58,116 nt of DNA from Candidatus Poribacteria bacterium. Its GTDB lineage: Bacteria > Poribacteria > WGA-4E > WGA-3G. Below, piece after piece: positions 29,301 to 37,638 of this stretch. The position numbers and the translations under genes are program-made. The stretch spans positions 1 to 58,116 of the forward strand of contig JAAXGN010000169.1 of NCBI GenBank assembly GCA_012267415.1. The letters are read 5' to 3'. The notes under the pieces were generated by a model. It was not told the DNA's origin. It ran no database searches and worked only from the letters and a program-made list of their open reading frames with translations. Within the stretch, counting starts at the first letter, position 1; every line of letters starts with the position of its first letter.

Positions 29301-29434
29301 CCATCCGTGCAGAGTATATTCGGAAGGTCAACGATCAGCTTGATTCAAGTCCTGACGCACTCCTACCCACTGCCGATAATCAGATTACAGAGGAAACTGA
29401 ATTTGAGTTGGTTACGTGGCTTGTGATTAGTTAA
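26363..29434 (+). CDS. PLD-domain SNF2-type helicase, putative restriction/defence ATPase
   Basis: 1023 residues from this start; about 67 more codons lie upstream beyond a TAG. A phospholipase-D-like nuclease module comes first (FLHGKMYYIE with LGSSNFT about 20 residues later). A superfamily 2 helicase follows: Walker A DSVGLGKT near residue 203, DESH near 284, SATPVNN near 325, and the helicase C-terminal motif QRFGRIDRIGS near 747. The gene is 9 bp upstream of an Eco57I-type methylase and probably translationally coupled to it. The pair resembles ATP-dependent restriction systems in which a helicase carries the nuclease. Loss of the N-terminal residues to the amber codon may cripple the nuclease. 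Confidence 0.8.
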   Translation: MDPTKTESKVFRLTEEGLELKNYLPQNAIAKACYDWIEDKVEIKSVAKSNFLHGKMYYIEKNGSEDAILGSSNFTVRGLGLSKKASNIELNLEVDSKSDCADLKTWFDNLWESDQVQDVKEEVKRYLENIYTDKDPEFIYFKTLYHVFEDFLENASDADFAQENPKFQLSEIWKKLYEFQKHGVQACIKKLKAYNGCIIADSVGLGKTFEVLAIIKYFEIRGANVLVLCPKKLEQNWTLYSLNYNRQNNPLKKDNFRYNVRAHSDLTDRGKSDFDWENFDLVVIDESHNFRNRPTDKYEKERLIRRSRYNKLLEEIIKNGCQTQVLMLSATPVNNKLTDLENQIRLITEDNDDAFQNTGINSVRETLRNAQNRFEKWTEQNDDLSNQPQRQDSLAESLNADFFNLLDRLTIARSREHIIKFYQDTDDAKIRFPDREKPIPVYPDIDTKGIFPSFQNISTQIDGYKLALFNPSFYIKSDCLHHYDDRVLKHRESNLIGMMKVNFLKRLESSVHSFDSTLQRTIEKINKLAIDIQDFLQDEAESDDDYTAFAEAEAEYGDDEDLLNVFEDAESDIYQYEHLDLQKWLEDLQNDREQLTGIQRAAANITPERDAKLEQLKQLINNKVQNTAKNAKEKLNPKVLVFTAFADTANYLYENLYEWAKETLQLESAVVTGSANKTTYGNTDFNEILTNFSPISKERTTDDSVEETPEIDLLIGTDCISEGQNLQDCDYLINYDIHWNPVRIIQRFGRIDRIGSKNKTISMVNFWPTPELDAYINLKVRVEARMALVNLAATGYDNPLTPENRDENLERVWSHRDEQLRRMQTDVLDFDDLDEQLNISQFTLDDFRAQLLNYLQTREDELRQADLGLYAVTRPINQNGNPVDIKPGVIFCLKQVIAEDNNKEGEKLNPIHPYYLVYVTDDEVVSIGFTNPKRILERFSALCVGKTAPDTDLCDKFNEETNNGSDMTIYQILSDVALESIRAEYIRKVNDQLDSSPDALLPTADNQITEETEFELVTWLVIS

Positions 29435-29443
29435 AGGAAACCT

Positions 29444-32400
29444 ATGAATTCAGAAGTAACTATTAAGCAAAACATTGAGAACGTCCTAAAGGAATTTGAT
29501 AGCCAACCGATAAGAGATGCTGCAACACAACTCTTAGATATCCTCGGCTATCGTAGCAAGCGGATCAGTAATGATGCGTTAGATAATGAGAAATATAACA
29601 AACTCCTTGAATCTGCTCTTGAAACTACCAATCCATCTAAGAAGTTCTGCATTGAAAGATGGCAAAGCTATAGACGCATCATGCAAATAACAGATGAGGA
29701 GATAAAGCAGCAACAAACACCCGATCAGCAGTTCTTATTTGAAAGCACAGACATAAACGAAAACCTCAGAACATCTTATATGTTCGTGGCTGCAGAACTT
29801 GATGGTGCTGCCTTTACACGTACCCAACTCGCGGACATTACCCGATTTCTATGTAGAAAAACACCCTATTCAATAATGGTAATGTTCCGATATGGTGATT
29901 ATCTCTCCCTTGCCATCATCAACCGTAGACATCACAAACAAGATAAGACAAAACAGGTCTTGGAGAAAGTTACCCTTATCAAGGATATAAACCTAAACAA
30001 ACCCATACGCGCCCATATTGAAATCATTTACGACCTATACCTCCGCAATCTTATCCAGACTAAAGAGGTAAAAAACTTTGATACACTTCACGATGAATGG
30101 GAAAAGATTCTCAACACAGAAGAGCTTAATAAAAAGTTCTATCAGAAACTGTTTGCATGGTATGAATGGACAGTTGAAACAGCAACCTTCCCAACAGACG
30201 AAAGCCGTGTCATAAAACCGGAGGAACATGTCATCCGACTTATCACACGTCTGCTCTTTATCTGGTTTATCAAGGAAAAGGGATTGGTTGCAGATGAACT
30301 GTTTAGCAAAGCGCAAATCCAAGACCTATTGACAGAAGATGACTTTGATAATGGGGATTCCTACTATCGCGCCGTGCTACAAAACCTCTTTTTCGCTACA
30401 CTAAACACGGAGATTGACAAACGGACGTTTAGCAAGGGAGGCAATCATAATCACCGTAATTTCTCGCGGTATCGTTACAAAAAACAGATGCAAGACTCCG
30501 ACAAACTGCTATCTCTCTTTGCACAAACGCCGTTTATCAACGGTGGCTTGTTCGACTGTCTGGACAGTTTTAAGTCAACAGATGAAGGTGGTTACAGAAT
30601 AGACTGCTTTTCTGATGTGCATTACGATCTGTTATCTGTCCCCAACCGCCTCTTTTTTGATGCACAGCAAGGATTGATTCCCTTACTTGAACACTACAAA
30701 TTCACCGTAGAGGAAAACACACCGATAGACCAAGAAGTGGCACTTGATCCCGAACTGCTCGGTAGAGTGTTTGAAAACCTACTCGCAGCCATCAACCCGG
30801 AAACAGGAGAAACAGCGCGCAAGATGACAGGTTCCTACTACACCCCGCGCGCCATCGTAGACTACATAGTAGATGAAACGTTAGTCGCTACGTTATCTCA
30901 AAAGTGTCAACCCACTGATGACAATGATGTCGCTTGGGACGAACGATTGCGATACCTATTTGACTATGCAAAGATGTTTGACGATGCAAGCGAATGGTTT
31001 GATGACACCGAAACTGACGCGATTGTCAAGACTATCTCTGAACTCAAGATACTGGACCCAGCAGTCGGTTCCGGCGCGTTTCCGATAGGCATGCTACACA
31101 AGTTGACACTGGCACTCAGACGACTTGACCCTGATAACACCCGATGGGAAGCATTGCAGAAACAACTTGCATTGAAGCGAACAGAAATCGCTTATGACAC
31201 ACAGGATGACCAAACGCGCCGTGAAGAACTGATCGAAATTGATGACACTTTCAAACGTTACCGAGATTCCGACTTCGGACGGAAGTTATATCTGATTCAG
31301 AACAGCATATTCGGTGTGGATATTCAACCGATTGCGTGTCAAATCGCCAAACTCCGTTTTTTCATCTCACTTGCCATTGAGCAGAAACCGGACATCGGTG
31401 CAGAAAACTTTGGTATCAAGCCGCTGCCAAATTTGGAAACGCGATTTGTTGCTGCAAACACACTGATAGGCATAAATTTATCCGAAACAAAGGGATTGTT
31501 TGAAGATGATACTGTACAACAATTGCTGAAGGAAATTGACGCGATTCGTGAAAGGTTTTTTCTCACAAACAACCGTGGGACAAAGCGGAAGCTTGAAGAA
31601 CAGGAGGAAGAATACCGAGCACAATTGGAGAACGAATTGGAGCGGCAGCGAATAGAATGGATAGAAAATCGACAACGGGAAATAGAGACGGAAATTGCAC
31701 TACTTCACAATCCAGAACAACGTGAACAAGTACGGGAAAAGAAACAGAAGACATTTGAAGCGCGTAAGAAAAAGTTTGATGCCGAATTTGAAGATGCCCT
31801 CAAAATTGCGCGTTGGAAACCTTACGACCAGAATGCAAAATCAGACTGGTTTGATCCTGAATGGATGTTTGGAATCACAGATGGATTTGATGTCGTGCTT
31901 GGGAATCCTCCGTACATCCAACTACAGAAGGACGGTGGCAGATTGGGACGTTTGTATCAATCATGCGAATTTGACACTTTCACCAGGATGGGTGATATTT
32001 ACTGCTTGTTCTATGAAAAAGGATATAAACTTTTGAAAAGTCTTGGACATCTCTGTTACATAACTTCCAACAAATGGATGCGTGCCGGGTATGGCAAAAA
32101 GTTGAGAGATTATTTTGTTACCTATACCCAACCCGTTCAACTACTGGATATGGGACCAGATGTTTTTGATGCTACTGCTGACACGAATATTCTGCTATTT
32201 CAGAAAGTTATCTCTGATGTTCCTGATACCTTCAAGGGTGTATCCATCGGTGCGAATTTTGACAGACAGACCGGTAATATTCACCAATATCTGAAAGATA
32301 ATGGTGTGACGATGGAGGCACCTGTTAAAGGTGAACCGTGGGGGATACTTTCATCTGCTGAACTTAATTTGAAACGCAAAATAGAGGATGTTGGAAAACC

Positions 32401-33202
32401 ACTTATAGATTGGGATATAAATATCTATCGTGGAATTGTAACTGGATGTAACGAAGCATTCATCATAGATAAGACATTACGTGAAAAACTGATAGAGCAA
32501 GACCCAAGGTCTGCTGATATCATAAAACCCGTTTTACGTGGAAAAAACATTAAACGCTACCAAGCAAAGTGGAATAATTTGTTTTTAATCGCTACATTCC
32601 CAGCTCTTAATTTAGATATCAATGACTATCCTGCGGTTAGGAATTATCTGATAGAATTTGGTAAAGACCGATTGGAGCAAGAGGGAAAAACACTTGCAGA
32701 TGGAACTAAATCTCGTAAGAAAACTCGAAATAAATGGTTTGAAACACAGGACCAAATTGCCTATTTCTCAGAATTTGATAAGGAAAAAATAGTATGGCAA
32801 GAAATTGTACGAGAAGGAAATTTTTCTATTGATAGAAACGAGTTCTTTCCAGAAGCGACAACATTCATACTAACGGGTAAGAATCTTACATATCTACTCG
32901 GAATTCTGAATTCTAAATTTCTACTCTATGCTTTTAAGAATTTCTATGCTGGTGGTCATCTAGGTTCAACAGGTATTCGCTTTAAAAGGAAGTTTATTGA
33001 AAGTTCTCCAATTCCACCTATTACAAAAGAAAATCAAGGTCTTGTTTCAGACATTGAAAACATTGTTGACGAAATCCTTGCAGCGAAAGCTGCAGACCCT
33101 GACGCTGATACCTCCAATCTTGAAAATGAGATTGATAAACTGGTATATGAATTGTATAATTTAACGGAAAAAGAAATTGCGGTTGTTGAAAATGCAATAT
33201 AG
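29444..33202 (+). CDS. Eco57I-type N6-adenine DNA methylase, large defence methyltransferase
   Basis: 1252 residues. The AdoMet motif I is LDPAVGSGAFPIGML near residue 537. The catalytic motif IV is NPPY near 820 in VVLGNPPYIQL. TGSYYTPRAIVDYIV precedes motif I, as in gamma-class enzymes. A charged coiled coil (about 705-785) lies between motifs I and IV. The C-terminal part has the target-recognition style of TaqI/Eco57I enzymes (IYRGIVTGCNEAFIID, KPVLRGKNIKRY). I do not see a clear nuclease motif in the N-terminal 450 residues, so cleavage may depend on the PLD-helicase partner upstream. AAAGGAAA precedes the ATG. Confidence 0.87.
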   Translation: MNSEVTIKQNIENVLKEFDSQPIRDAATQLLDILGYRSKRISNDALDNEKYNKLLESALETTNPSKKFCIERWQSYRRIMQITDEEIKQQQTPDQQFLFESTDINENLRTSYMFVAAELDGAAFTRTQLADITRFLCRKTPYSIMVMFRYGDYLSLAIINRRHHKQDKTKQVLEKVTLIKDINLNKPIRAHIEIIYDLYLRNLIQTKEVKNFDTLHDEWEKILNTEELNKKFYQKLFAWYEWTVETATFPTDESRVIKPEEHVIRLITRLLFIWFIKEKGLVADELFSKAQIQDLLTEDDFDNGDSYYRAVLQNLFFATLNTEIDKRTFSKGGNHNHRNFSRYRYKKQMQDSDKLLSLFAQTPFINGGLFDCLDSFKSTDEGGYRIDCFSDVHYDLLSVPNRLFFDAQQGLIPLLEHYKFTVEENTPIDQEVALDPELLGRVFENLLAAINPETGETARKMTGSYYTPRAIVDYIVDETLVATLSQKCQPTDDNDVAWDERLRYLFDYAKMFDDASEWFDDTETDAIVKTISELKILDPAVGSGAFPIGMLHKLTLALRRLDPDNTRWEALQKQLALKRTEIAYDTQDDQTRREELIEIDDTFKRYRDSDFGRKLYLIQNSIFGVDIQPIACQIAKLRFFISLAIEQKPDIGAENFGIKPLPNLETRFVAANTLIGINLSETKGLFEDDTVQQLLKEIDAIRERFFLTNNRGTKRKLEEQEEEYRAQLENELERQRIEWIENRQREIETEIALLHNPEQREQVREKKQKTFEARKKKFDAEFEDALKIARWKPYDQNAKSDWFDPEWMFGITDGFDVVLGNPPYIQLQKDGGRLGRLYQSCEFDTFTRMGDIYCLFYEKGYKLLKSLGHLCYITSNKWMRAGYGKKLRDYFVTYTQPVQLLDMGPDVFDATADTNILLFQKVISDVPDTFKGVSIGANFDRQTGNIHQYLKDNGVTMEAPVKGEPWGILSSAELNLKRKIEDVGKPLIDWDINIYRGIVTGCNEAFIIDKTLREKLIEQDPRSADIIKPVLRGKNIKRYQAKWNNLFLIATFPALNLDINDYPAVRNYLIEFGKDRLEQEGKTLADGTKSRKKTRNKWFETQDQIAYFSEFDKEKIVWQEIVREGNFSIDRNEFFPEATTFILTGKNLTYLLGILNSKFLLYAFKNFYAGGHLGSTGIRFKRKFIESSPIPPITKENQGLVSDIENIVDEILAAKAADPDADTSNLENEIDKLVYELYNLTEKEIAVVENAI

Positions 33203-33214
33203 GAGAATGTTAAT

Positions 33215-34294
33215 ATGAAACTAAAATGGGAAGGAAGAGAAGCAATTGTTCATACTAAACCTGTTAACCAGTTATTGGATTGGATTCCACATTTCAATAG
33301 AGTGCCATTTAAACTTCATAATGGTGGCACTAATAAATACCTTGAAATGATAATACGCGAATCTCTCAGCACGGACGGTAAACTTATTAAAGACCGTCAA
33401 AACATACCGGTATGCACAGCTACGAAACAATACCATCTATTCCAGCACAGAGACGTTTTCAAAGCACTGGTTGACGCATTGAAGTTAGTAGTGTCTGACG
33501 AAATGCCTCTTGAGGCCACTTTGAAGATTACAGAATACGGAGAATCTATGTGGGTCAGTTTTATTTTGGAAAACCATCAACTCAACGATGCCGAACAATA
33601 TCCTTTTTTTCTTGAAGTTAGTGGGCTGAATACAATAGGTGCGGGAAAAGCTTTAGATATACGATTGAGTTGGTATGAACCAAAATACAATACTCGTATA
33701 CCTTACGGTTGGTTATCTGCAAAGGAAGTAAACTTTAAGAAGGAGCATCGCAAAAAGGAAAAAGAGTTAGACTCAGACGCTTTTACAAACGACATTTATT
33801 CATTTTTACTTACCCATTTGGTACACATTTCAGGTGAACGCACATATTACAGTCGTTGGAAAGAAGCCAAGATAACCCAAAACACATTGGCGCGTTGGGT
33901 AGATAAAGATGTACTGGAAAAATGGAAATATGAGAAGGCTGCAAGAACATATCATATTGCTATGGAAGGATATGATATCCAAGTAAAAACTTTAGACAAT
34001 AATGATGATGAACAAGTAGTTGATAGTCCCAAAATGATTCCACCACCATCTGAACTTACATCAGATCCTAACAAAGCGCGATTTTATGTGCAGAAAGAGA
34101 AAGCACCGGAAAGATTTGCACCATCAGAAGACGCTTTTCATCTCAGTCTAATCCTTAGCTGGATAACAAGTCAAGAAACAACAATCCCTAAACAACTAAA
34201 ATGGACTGATATTACATATTTAATGGACAGGTTGGTTGCTATAGATGAAAGACTTCGTTTTTCTTTGAACGTTCAAGAATCCTTGTTCAAATAA
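33215..34294 (+). CDS. Unrecognised 359-residue protein in the helicase-methylase operon
   Basis: I do not recognise this family with confidence. It starts 12 bp after the methylase (ribosome site AGGAGA), so it belongs to the same operon. It is a soluble, mixed-charge protein with no signal peptide or membrane segment. The segment VCTATKQYHLFQHRDVFKAL, then YGESMWVSFILE, recalls DUF932 phage/plasmid proteins, but the match is by eye only. There is a charged linker at about 190-200 and 270-290. Possible roles are a specificity or anti-restriction-like accessory subunit, but nothing in the sequence proves this. Confidence 0.6.
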   Translation: MKLKWEGREAIVHTKPVNQLLDWIPHFNRVPFKLHNGGTNKYLEMIIRESLSTDGKLIKDRQNIPVCTATKQYHLFQHRDVFKALVDALKLVVSDEMPLEATLKITEYGESMWVSFILENHQLNDAEQYPFFLEVSGLNTIGAGKALDIRLSWYEPKYNTRIPYGWLSAKEVNFKKEHRKKEKELDSDAFTNDIYSFLLTHLVHISGERTYYSRWKEAKITQNTLARWVDKDVLEKWKYEKAARTYHIAMEGYDIQVKTLDNNDDEQVVDSPKMIPPPSELTSDPNKARFYVQKEKAPERFAPSEDAFHLSLILSWITSQETTIPKQLKWTDITYLMDRLVAIDERLRFSLNVQESLFK

Positions 34295-34416
34295 GTTCAC
34301 ATATGAGACAAAGATATTGTGATTGTGGAGGGTGCAGGTATGGATGTGTAAAGAAATCATTTATCCTTGACAGAAACAAGTCTATATGTAATAATTCATT
34401 TTACAGTAAAACATAT

Positions 34417-34445
34417 TTGAATCTACTTGAATTATTTAGGATAAT
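34417..34445 (+). promoter_or_regulatory. Promoter for the HD-domain gene
   Basis: TTGAAT (34417-34422), a 17-bp spacer, GATAAT (34440-34445). The coding start at 34463 is only 17 bp further and has no Shine-Dalgarno sequence, so the transcript would be almost leaderless. Confidence 0.5.
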
Positions 34446-34462
34446 GTAGTACAATTTACGCT

Positions 34463-35878
34463 ATGAAAGAAAATTCCGAGATGCGCGACCCGATTCACGG
34501 GTTTATCAGATTATCTAAACAAGAAAAGGATCTGATTGACACAGAGGTGTTTCAACGTCTTCGTAGGATCCGACAGTTGGCGATGGCGTCTTTGGTGTAT
34601 CCGGGGGCATTACATACACGTTTCGATCATTCTATTGGTGTGATGCACATCACTGGGAGAATTTGTGCTAGGCTCAAGGAATTAAACCCAACCAGAGTAA
34701 ACAAGGAAGACGTGAAGCGGCTTCGACTTGCAGCATTACTGCATGATATTGGGCACGGGCCATTCAGTCATGTTTCCGAACATCTCTTGAAGAAATACGC
34801 TCCAGAAGATGCCGATACAGGAAAAGTACTTGAAAAAATCCATGAGAAAATTACTGTAGATATTATCCGTAGTAATCCGCAAATTAAAGAATACCTGAAT
34901 GATGATGAACCCGACTTTGTAATTAACATGATTCAAGGACAAGAAGCATGGAATTGGCATTGTGATCTAATATCCAGTGAGTTGGATGCTGACAAAATGG
35001 ATTATCTCCTAAGAGATTCTTATTTCGCTGGTGTAAAATACGGAGAGTATGACATAGAAAAAATAATTGAATCTTGTCTTATAGATGTAGAAGAGACTGA
35101 TCATCCTAATGACACTGACAAAATTGAATCTTCCCTCGCAATCAGTAGCAAAGGAATCTATGCACTTGAACAACTCCTCCTTGCACGATATCATATGACC
35201 CAGCAGGTATATTGGCACCGAGTCAGTTTAATTTCCAATGAAATGATCATTCGTGGAATTAGCCTTGCAATTGATGAGGGGAATACAGAAATGAAAAAAC
35301 TTTATCAATACGATCAAAATAATAAAGACGAGTTTATCAATAATTATCTAAAATATCACGATGAAAAAATAATCGAGCTATTAAGAAATTGTGAACAACA
35401 AAAGACCCGTGATATTTTCAATAGACTCTATGAGCGACGCCTTTTTAAAATGGTTGCTGAACTCCGCTTGAAAGACGAAGCACTAAGGACTAAGAGAAGA
35501 ATCATGGGGATAATAGATGGCGTAACTCGGGAACGTCAAGTAGAAAAAGAGAAAGAAATTGCCAATCTTCTAAAGATTGATCCTGATTATGTGATCATTA
35601 AATCACTTCAGATTCGTAACCCAAACTACGGAAGCCGAAGTTATATCTTGAATCCAGATGCTATTAAGATATTTGATGAAAGGGAAAAAGAACATAAAGA
35701 TAAACTTAAAGATATGAATGATTATAAAGATGAACTATATTTTGCCCGTCCTTCTACCGACGAGACATCTCTAGAAACGTTGCAAGTTTATGCTCTATAC
35801 GATGGTTGGCACACGCTAAGTGAGGAATGTAGATTAGACCTTGAAACAAATATTCAAACTATTTTGAAATCTGTCTAA
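34463..35878 (+). CDS. HD-domain phosphohydrolase (SAMHD1/dGTPase-like)
   Basis: 471 residues. The metal-binding HD set is complete: HTRFDHSIGV near residue 51, ALLHDIGHGPFSH near 92, and SSELDADKMDYLLRDS near 173. The order and the opening MRDPIHGFI match the SAMHD1/YwfO group of deoxynucleotide triphosphohydrolases. Such enzymes can lower dNTP pools, an anti-phage strategy in some bacteria. The gene is 11 bp upstream of a YwgA-like gene with which it forms an operon; the same pairing (ywgA-ywfO) is known in Bacillus subtilis. The role in this island is inferred from context. Confidence 0.87.
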   Translation: MKENSEMRDPIHGFIRLSKQEKDLIDTEVFQRLRRIRQLAMASLVYPGALHTRFDHSIGVMHITGRICARLKELNPTRVNKEDVKRLRLAALLHDIGHGPFSHVSEHLLKKYAPEDADTGKVLEKIHEKITVDIIRSNPQIKEYLNDDEPDFVINMIQGQEAWNWHCDLISSELDADKMDYLLRDSYFAGVKYGEYDIEKIIESCLIDVEETDHPNDTDKIESSLAISSKGIYALEQLLLARYHMTQQVYWHRVSLISNEMIIRGISLAIDEGNTEMKKLYQYDQNNKDEFINNYLKYHDEKIIELLRNCEQQKTRDIFNRLYERRLFKMVAELRLKDEALRTKRRIMGIIDGVTRERQVEKEKEIANLLKIDPDYVIIKSLQIRNPNYGSRSYILNPDAIKIFDEREKEHKDKLKDMNDYKDELYFARPSTDETSLETLQVYALYDGWHTLSEECRLDLETNIQTILKSV

Positions 35879-35889
35879 AAGGAGATGCA

Positions 35890-36453
35890 ATGTATACTTT
35901 AGATGTTATTTTACTTGTTGTCAAGGAAGCAGGTGAAGGTGGATTAAAGGGGAGGACACTCCTCCAAAAGAAAGTCTACTTTTTATCTAAACTCATGAAT
36001 GTTGATTTAGGTTTTACTGCACATTACTATGGTCCGTATAGCGGTTTTGTCGCGGGACAATTGACAAGTTTAGTGAACCACGGTTTTCTTGAAGAAGTAA
36101 CAGAAACCTTTGAAACGACTCCACCTCAAAATCGCTTCGGAGAAAAATATCGGTACACGTACTTTCTAACTAATGATGCAGAAGAATTATGGAGTGATAT
36201 TGAAAACAATCCAGAATTTTCAGAATGGAAAGAAGAACTTGACCGAATTAACGCTCATGAAATTGCTTACGATTTTGATAGACTTTCGATAGCTGCAAAG
36301 GTTTATTACATTGTTGACTGGAGAGAAAAAAGCACAATAGAAGAGGTGAAACTGGTTGCTAAAGAATACAACTGGAACGTAACTGAAAGCGAGATTGAAA
36401 GCGTCCTTTCTTTCTTAGAGGAACTGGATCTTGTAACAACCGATGAATCTTAG
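35890..36453 (+). CDS. YwgA-like protein, partner of the HD hydrolase
   Basis: 187 residues, soluble. The N-terminal half has TLLQKKVYFLSKLMNVDLGF...HYYGPYS, the hallmark of YwgA-type and Panacea/SocA-like winged-helix domains. The C-terminal half is helical and acidic. It starts 11 bp after the HD gene with AAAGGAGAT as ribosome site. Panacea-like domains often act as neutralising partners in toxin-antitoxin pairs, so a regulatory role over the HD hydrolase is plausible but not shown. Confidence 0.65.
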   Translation: MYTLDVILLVVKEAGEGGLKGRTLLQKKVYFLSKLMNVDLGFTAHYYGPYSGFVAGQLTSLVNHGFLEEVTETFETTPPQNRFGEKYRYTYFLTNDAEELWSDIENNPEFSEWKEELDRINAHEIAYDFDRLSIAAKVYYIVDWREKSTIEEVKLVAKEYNWNVTESEIESVLSFLEELDLVTTDES

Positions 36454-36574
36454 TGTTTTAACTCAACCGAATCTCGGATTTCACGGATTACATGGATTTT
36501 TGGATCTGTTCCTCCCTAAACTTCGAATTTGACAAATATTCCTACTTTTAATCTTGTTATTTGACATTAACAAT

Positions 36575-36605
36575 TGCCAATTTGTCACAGTAGGACAAAT
36601 TGGCA
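36575..36605. other. 12-bp inverted repeat downstream of the HD-YwgA operon
   Basis: Perfect inverted repeat TGCCAATTTGTC (36575-36586) and GACAAATTGGCA (36594-36605) with loop ACAGTAG. It lies just before the terminator at 36621. It has no T tract of its own. Confidence 0.5.
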
Positions 36606-36620
36606 CAGAAAAAGTTAATT

Positions 36621-36654
36621 AAACCCCTTAAAAATGCTGTTTTTAAGGGGTTTT
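36621..36654 (+). terminator. Rho-independent terminator ending the HD-YwgA operon
   Basis: Stem AAACCCCTTAAAAA (36621-36634) and TTTTTAAGGGGTTTT (36640-36654) with the 5-nt loop TGCTG; the T run is part of the stem. It insulates the CBASS genes from the genes upstream. Confidence 0.8.
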
Positions 36655-36738
36655 CATTGGCACGAAAATTGCCTATAAAGTGTTTATTGCGTTAACTAAC
36701 AAAAATACAACTGTAATTATATTTATGGGAGGAATAAA

Positions 36739-37635
36739 ATGTCAATTCCAGAATCACAATTGGAAATATGGTCTCATCAAGGAGCAGTGACTACTGCTAA
36801 GAAAACACATGAGTCTATTAGAAAAGCATTGGATTCTCATATTTGGCTGCCTGGAGTTAGTAAACCAGAAGTTTATCTTCAAGGGTCATATAAAAACACT
36901 ACTAATATTCGCGGTGATAGTGATGTGGATGTTGTTGCTCAGTTGAATTCTACCTTCCAGCCTGACCTTTCAGAACTAACGGATCATCAGAAAATATTGC
37001 ATAAACAAGCCCATCCTGATGCAACTTATTTGTGGAAGCATTTTAGGGCTGATGTGCTTACTGCATTACGTAATTATTTCGGAGATTCTGCAGTCAGTAT
37101 AGGTAATAAATCATTAAAGGTTGTTGGGAATTCTAATAGACTGCCAGCTGATGTAGTAGCGTGTCTTCAATACAAGAAGTATAAATATTTCAATAGTGTA
37201 AACGACCAAGACTATATAGAAGGAATGGTGTTTTACACACTTAGAGAGAATCGTAAAGTGATTAATTTTCCAAAAGTGCATTATCAAAATGGAACGGAAA
37301 AGAACGGTAGGACTGCCAGCAGGTATAAACCAACCATTCGTGTTTTCAAGAATGCCAGAACGTATCTTGTAAAACAAGGTATCATTAGTAAGGATCTTGC
37401 TCCATCTTACTTTCTTGAATGTTTGCTATACAATGTGCCGGATGTAAATTTTACATTTAACTATCAAAACACCTTTTGTAGCGTGGTAAGTTGGCTCCAA
37501 AAAGCCAATATGACTAACTTTTTATGTCAACATGAACAGTTTCCACTTTTCGGAAATACGCCCGAACAATGGTCATCTTCTGATTCTCAATATTTCTTAC
37601 AGATGTTGGTAAACCTCTGGAACAATTGGAATTAA
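36739..37635 (+). CDS. CBASS CD-NTase (cGAS/DncV-like nucleotidyltransferase)
   Basis: 298 residues of the SMODS-type nucleotidyltransferase family. The polymerase-beta core is visible: LQGS at residues 47-50, then GDSDVDVV with D62 and D64 as metal ligands, and the third acidic residue D138 in LPADVV. Such enzymes make cyclic di- or trinucleotides after phage detection. GGGAGG gives a strong ribosome site. The next gene begins 3 bp after the stop and encodes a Cap15-like effector, which makes a minimal type I CBASS. No Cap2/Cap3 ubiquitin-like genes are present. The nucleotide product cannot be predicted from sequence alone. Confidence 0.88.
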   Translation: MSIPESQLEIWSHQGAVTTAKKTHESIRKALDSHIWLPGVSKPEVYLQGSYKNTTNIRGDSDVDVVAQLNSTFQPDLSELTDHQKILHKQAHPDATYLWKHFRADVLTALRNYFGDSAVSIGNKSLKVVGNSNRLPADVVACLQYKKYKYFNSVNDQDYIEGMVFYTLRENRKVINFPKVHYQNGTEKNGRTASRYKPTIRVFKNARTYLVKQGIISKDLAPSYFLECLLYNVPDVNFTFNYQNTFCSVVSWLQKANMTNFLCQHEQFPLFGNTPEQWSSSDSQYFLQMLVNLWNNWN

Positions 37636-37638
37636 ATA

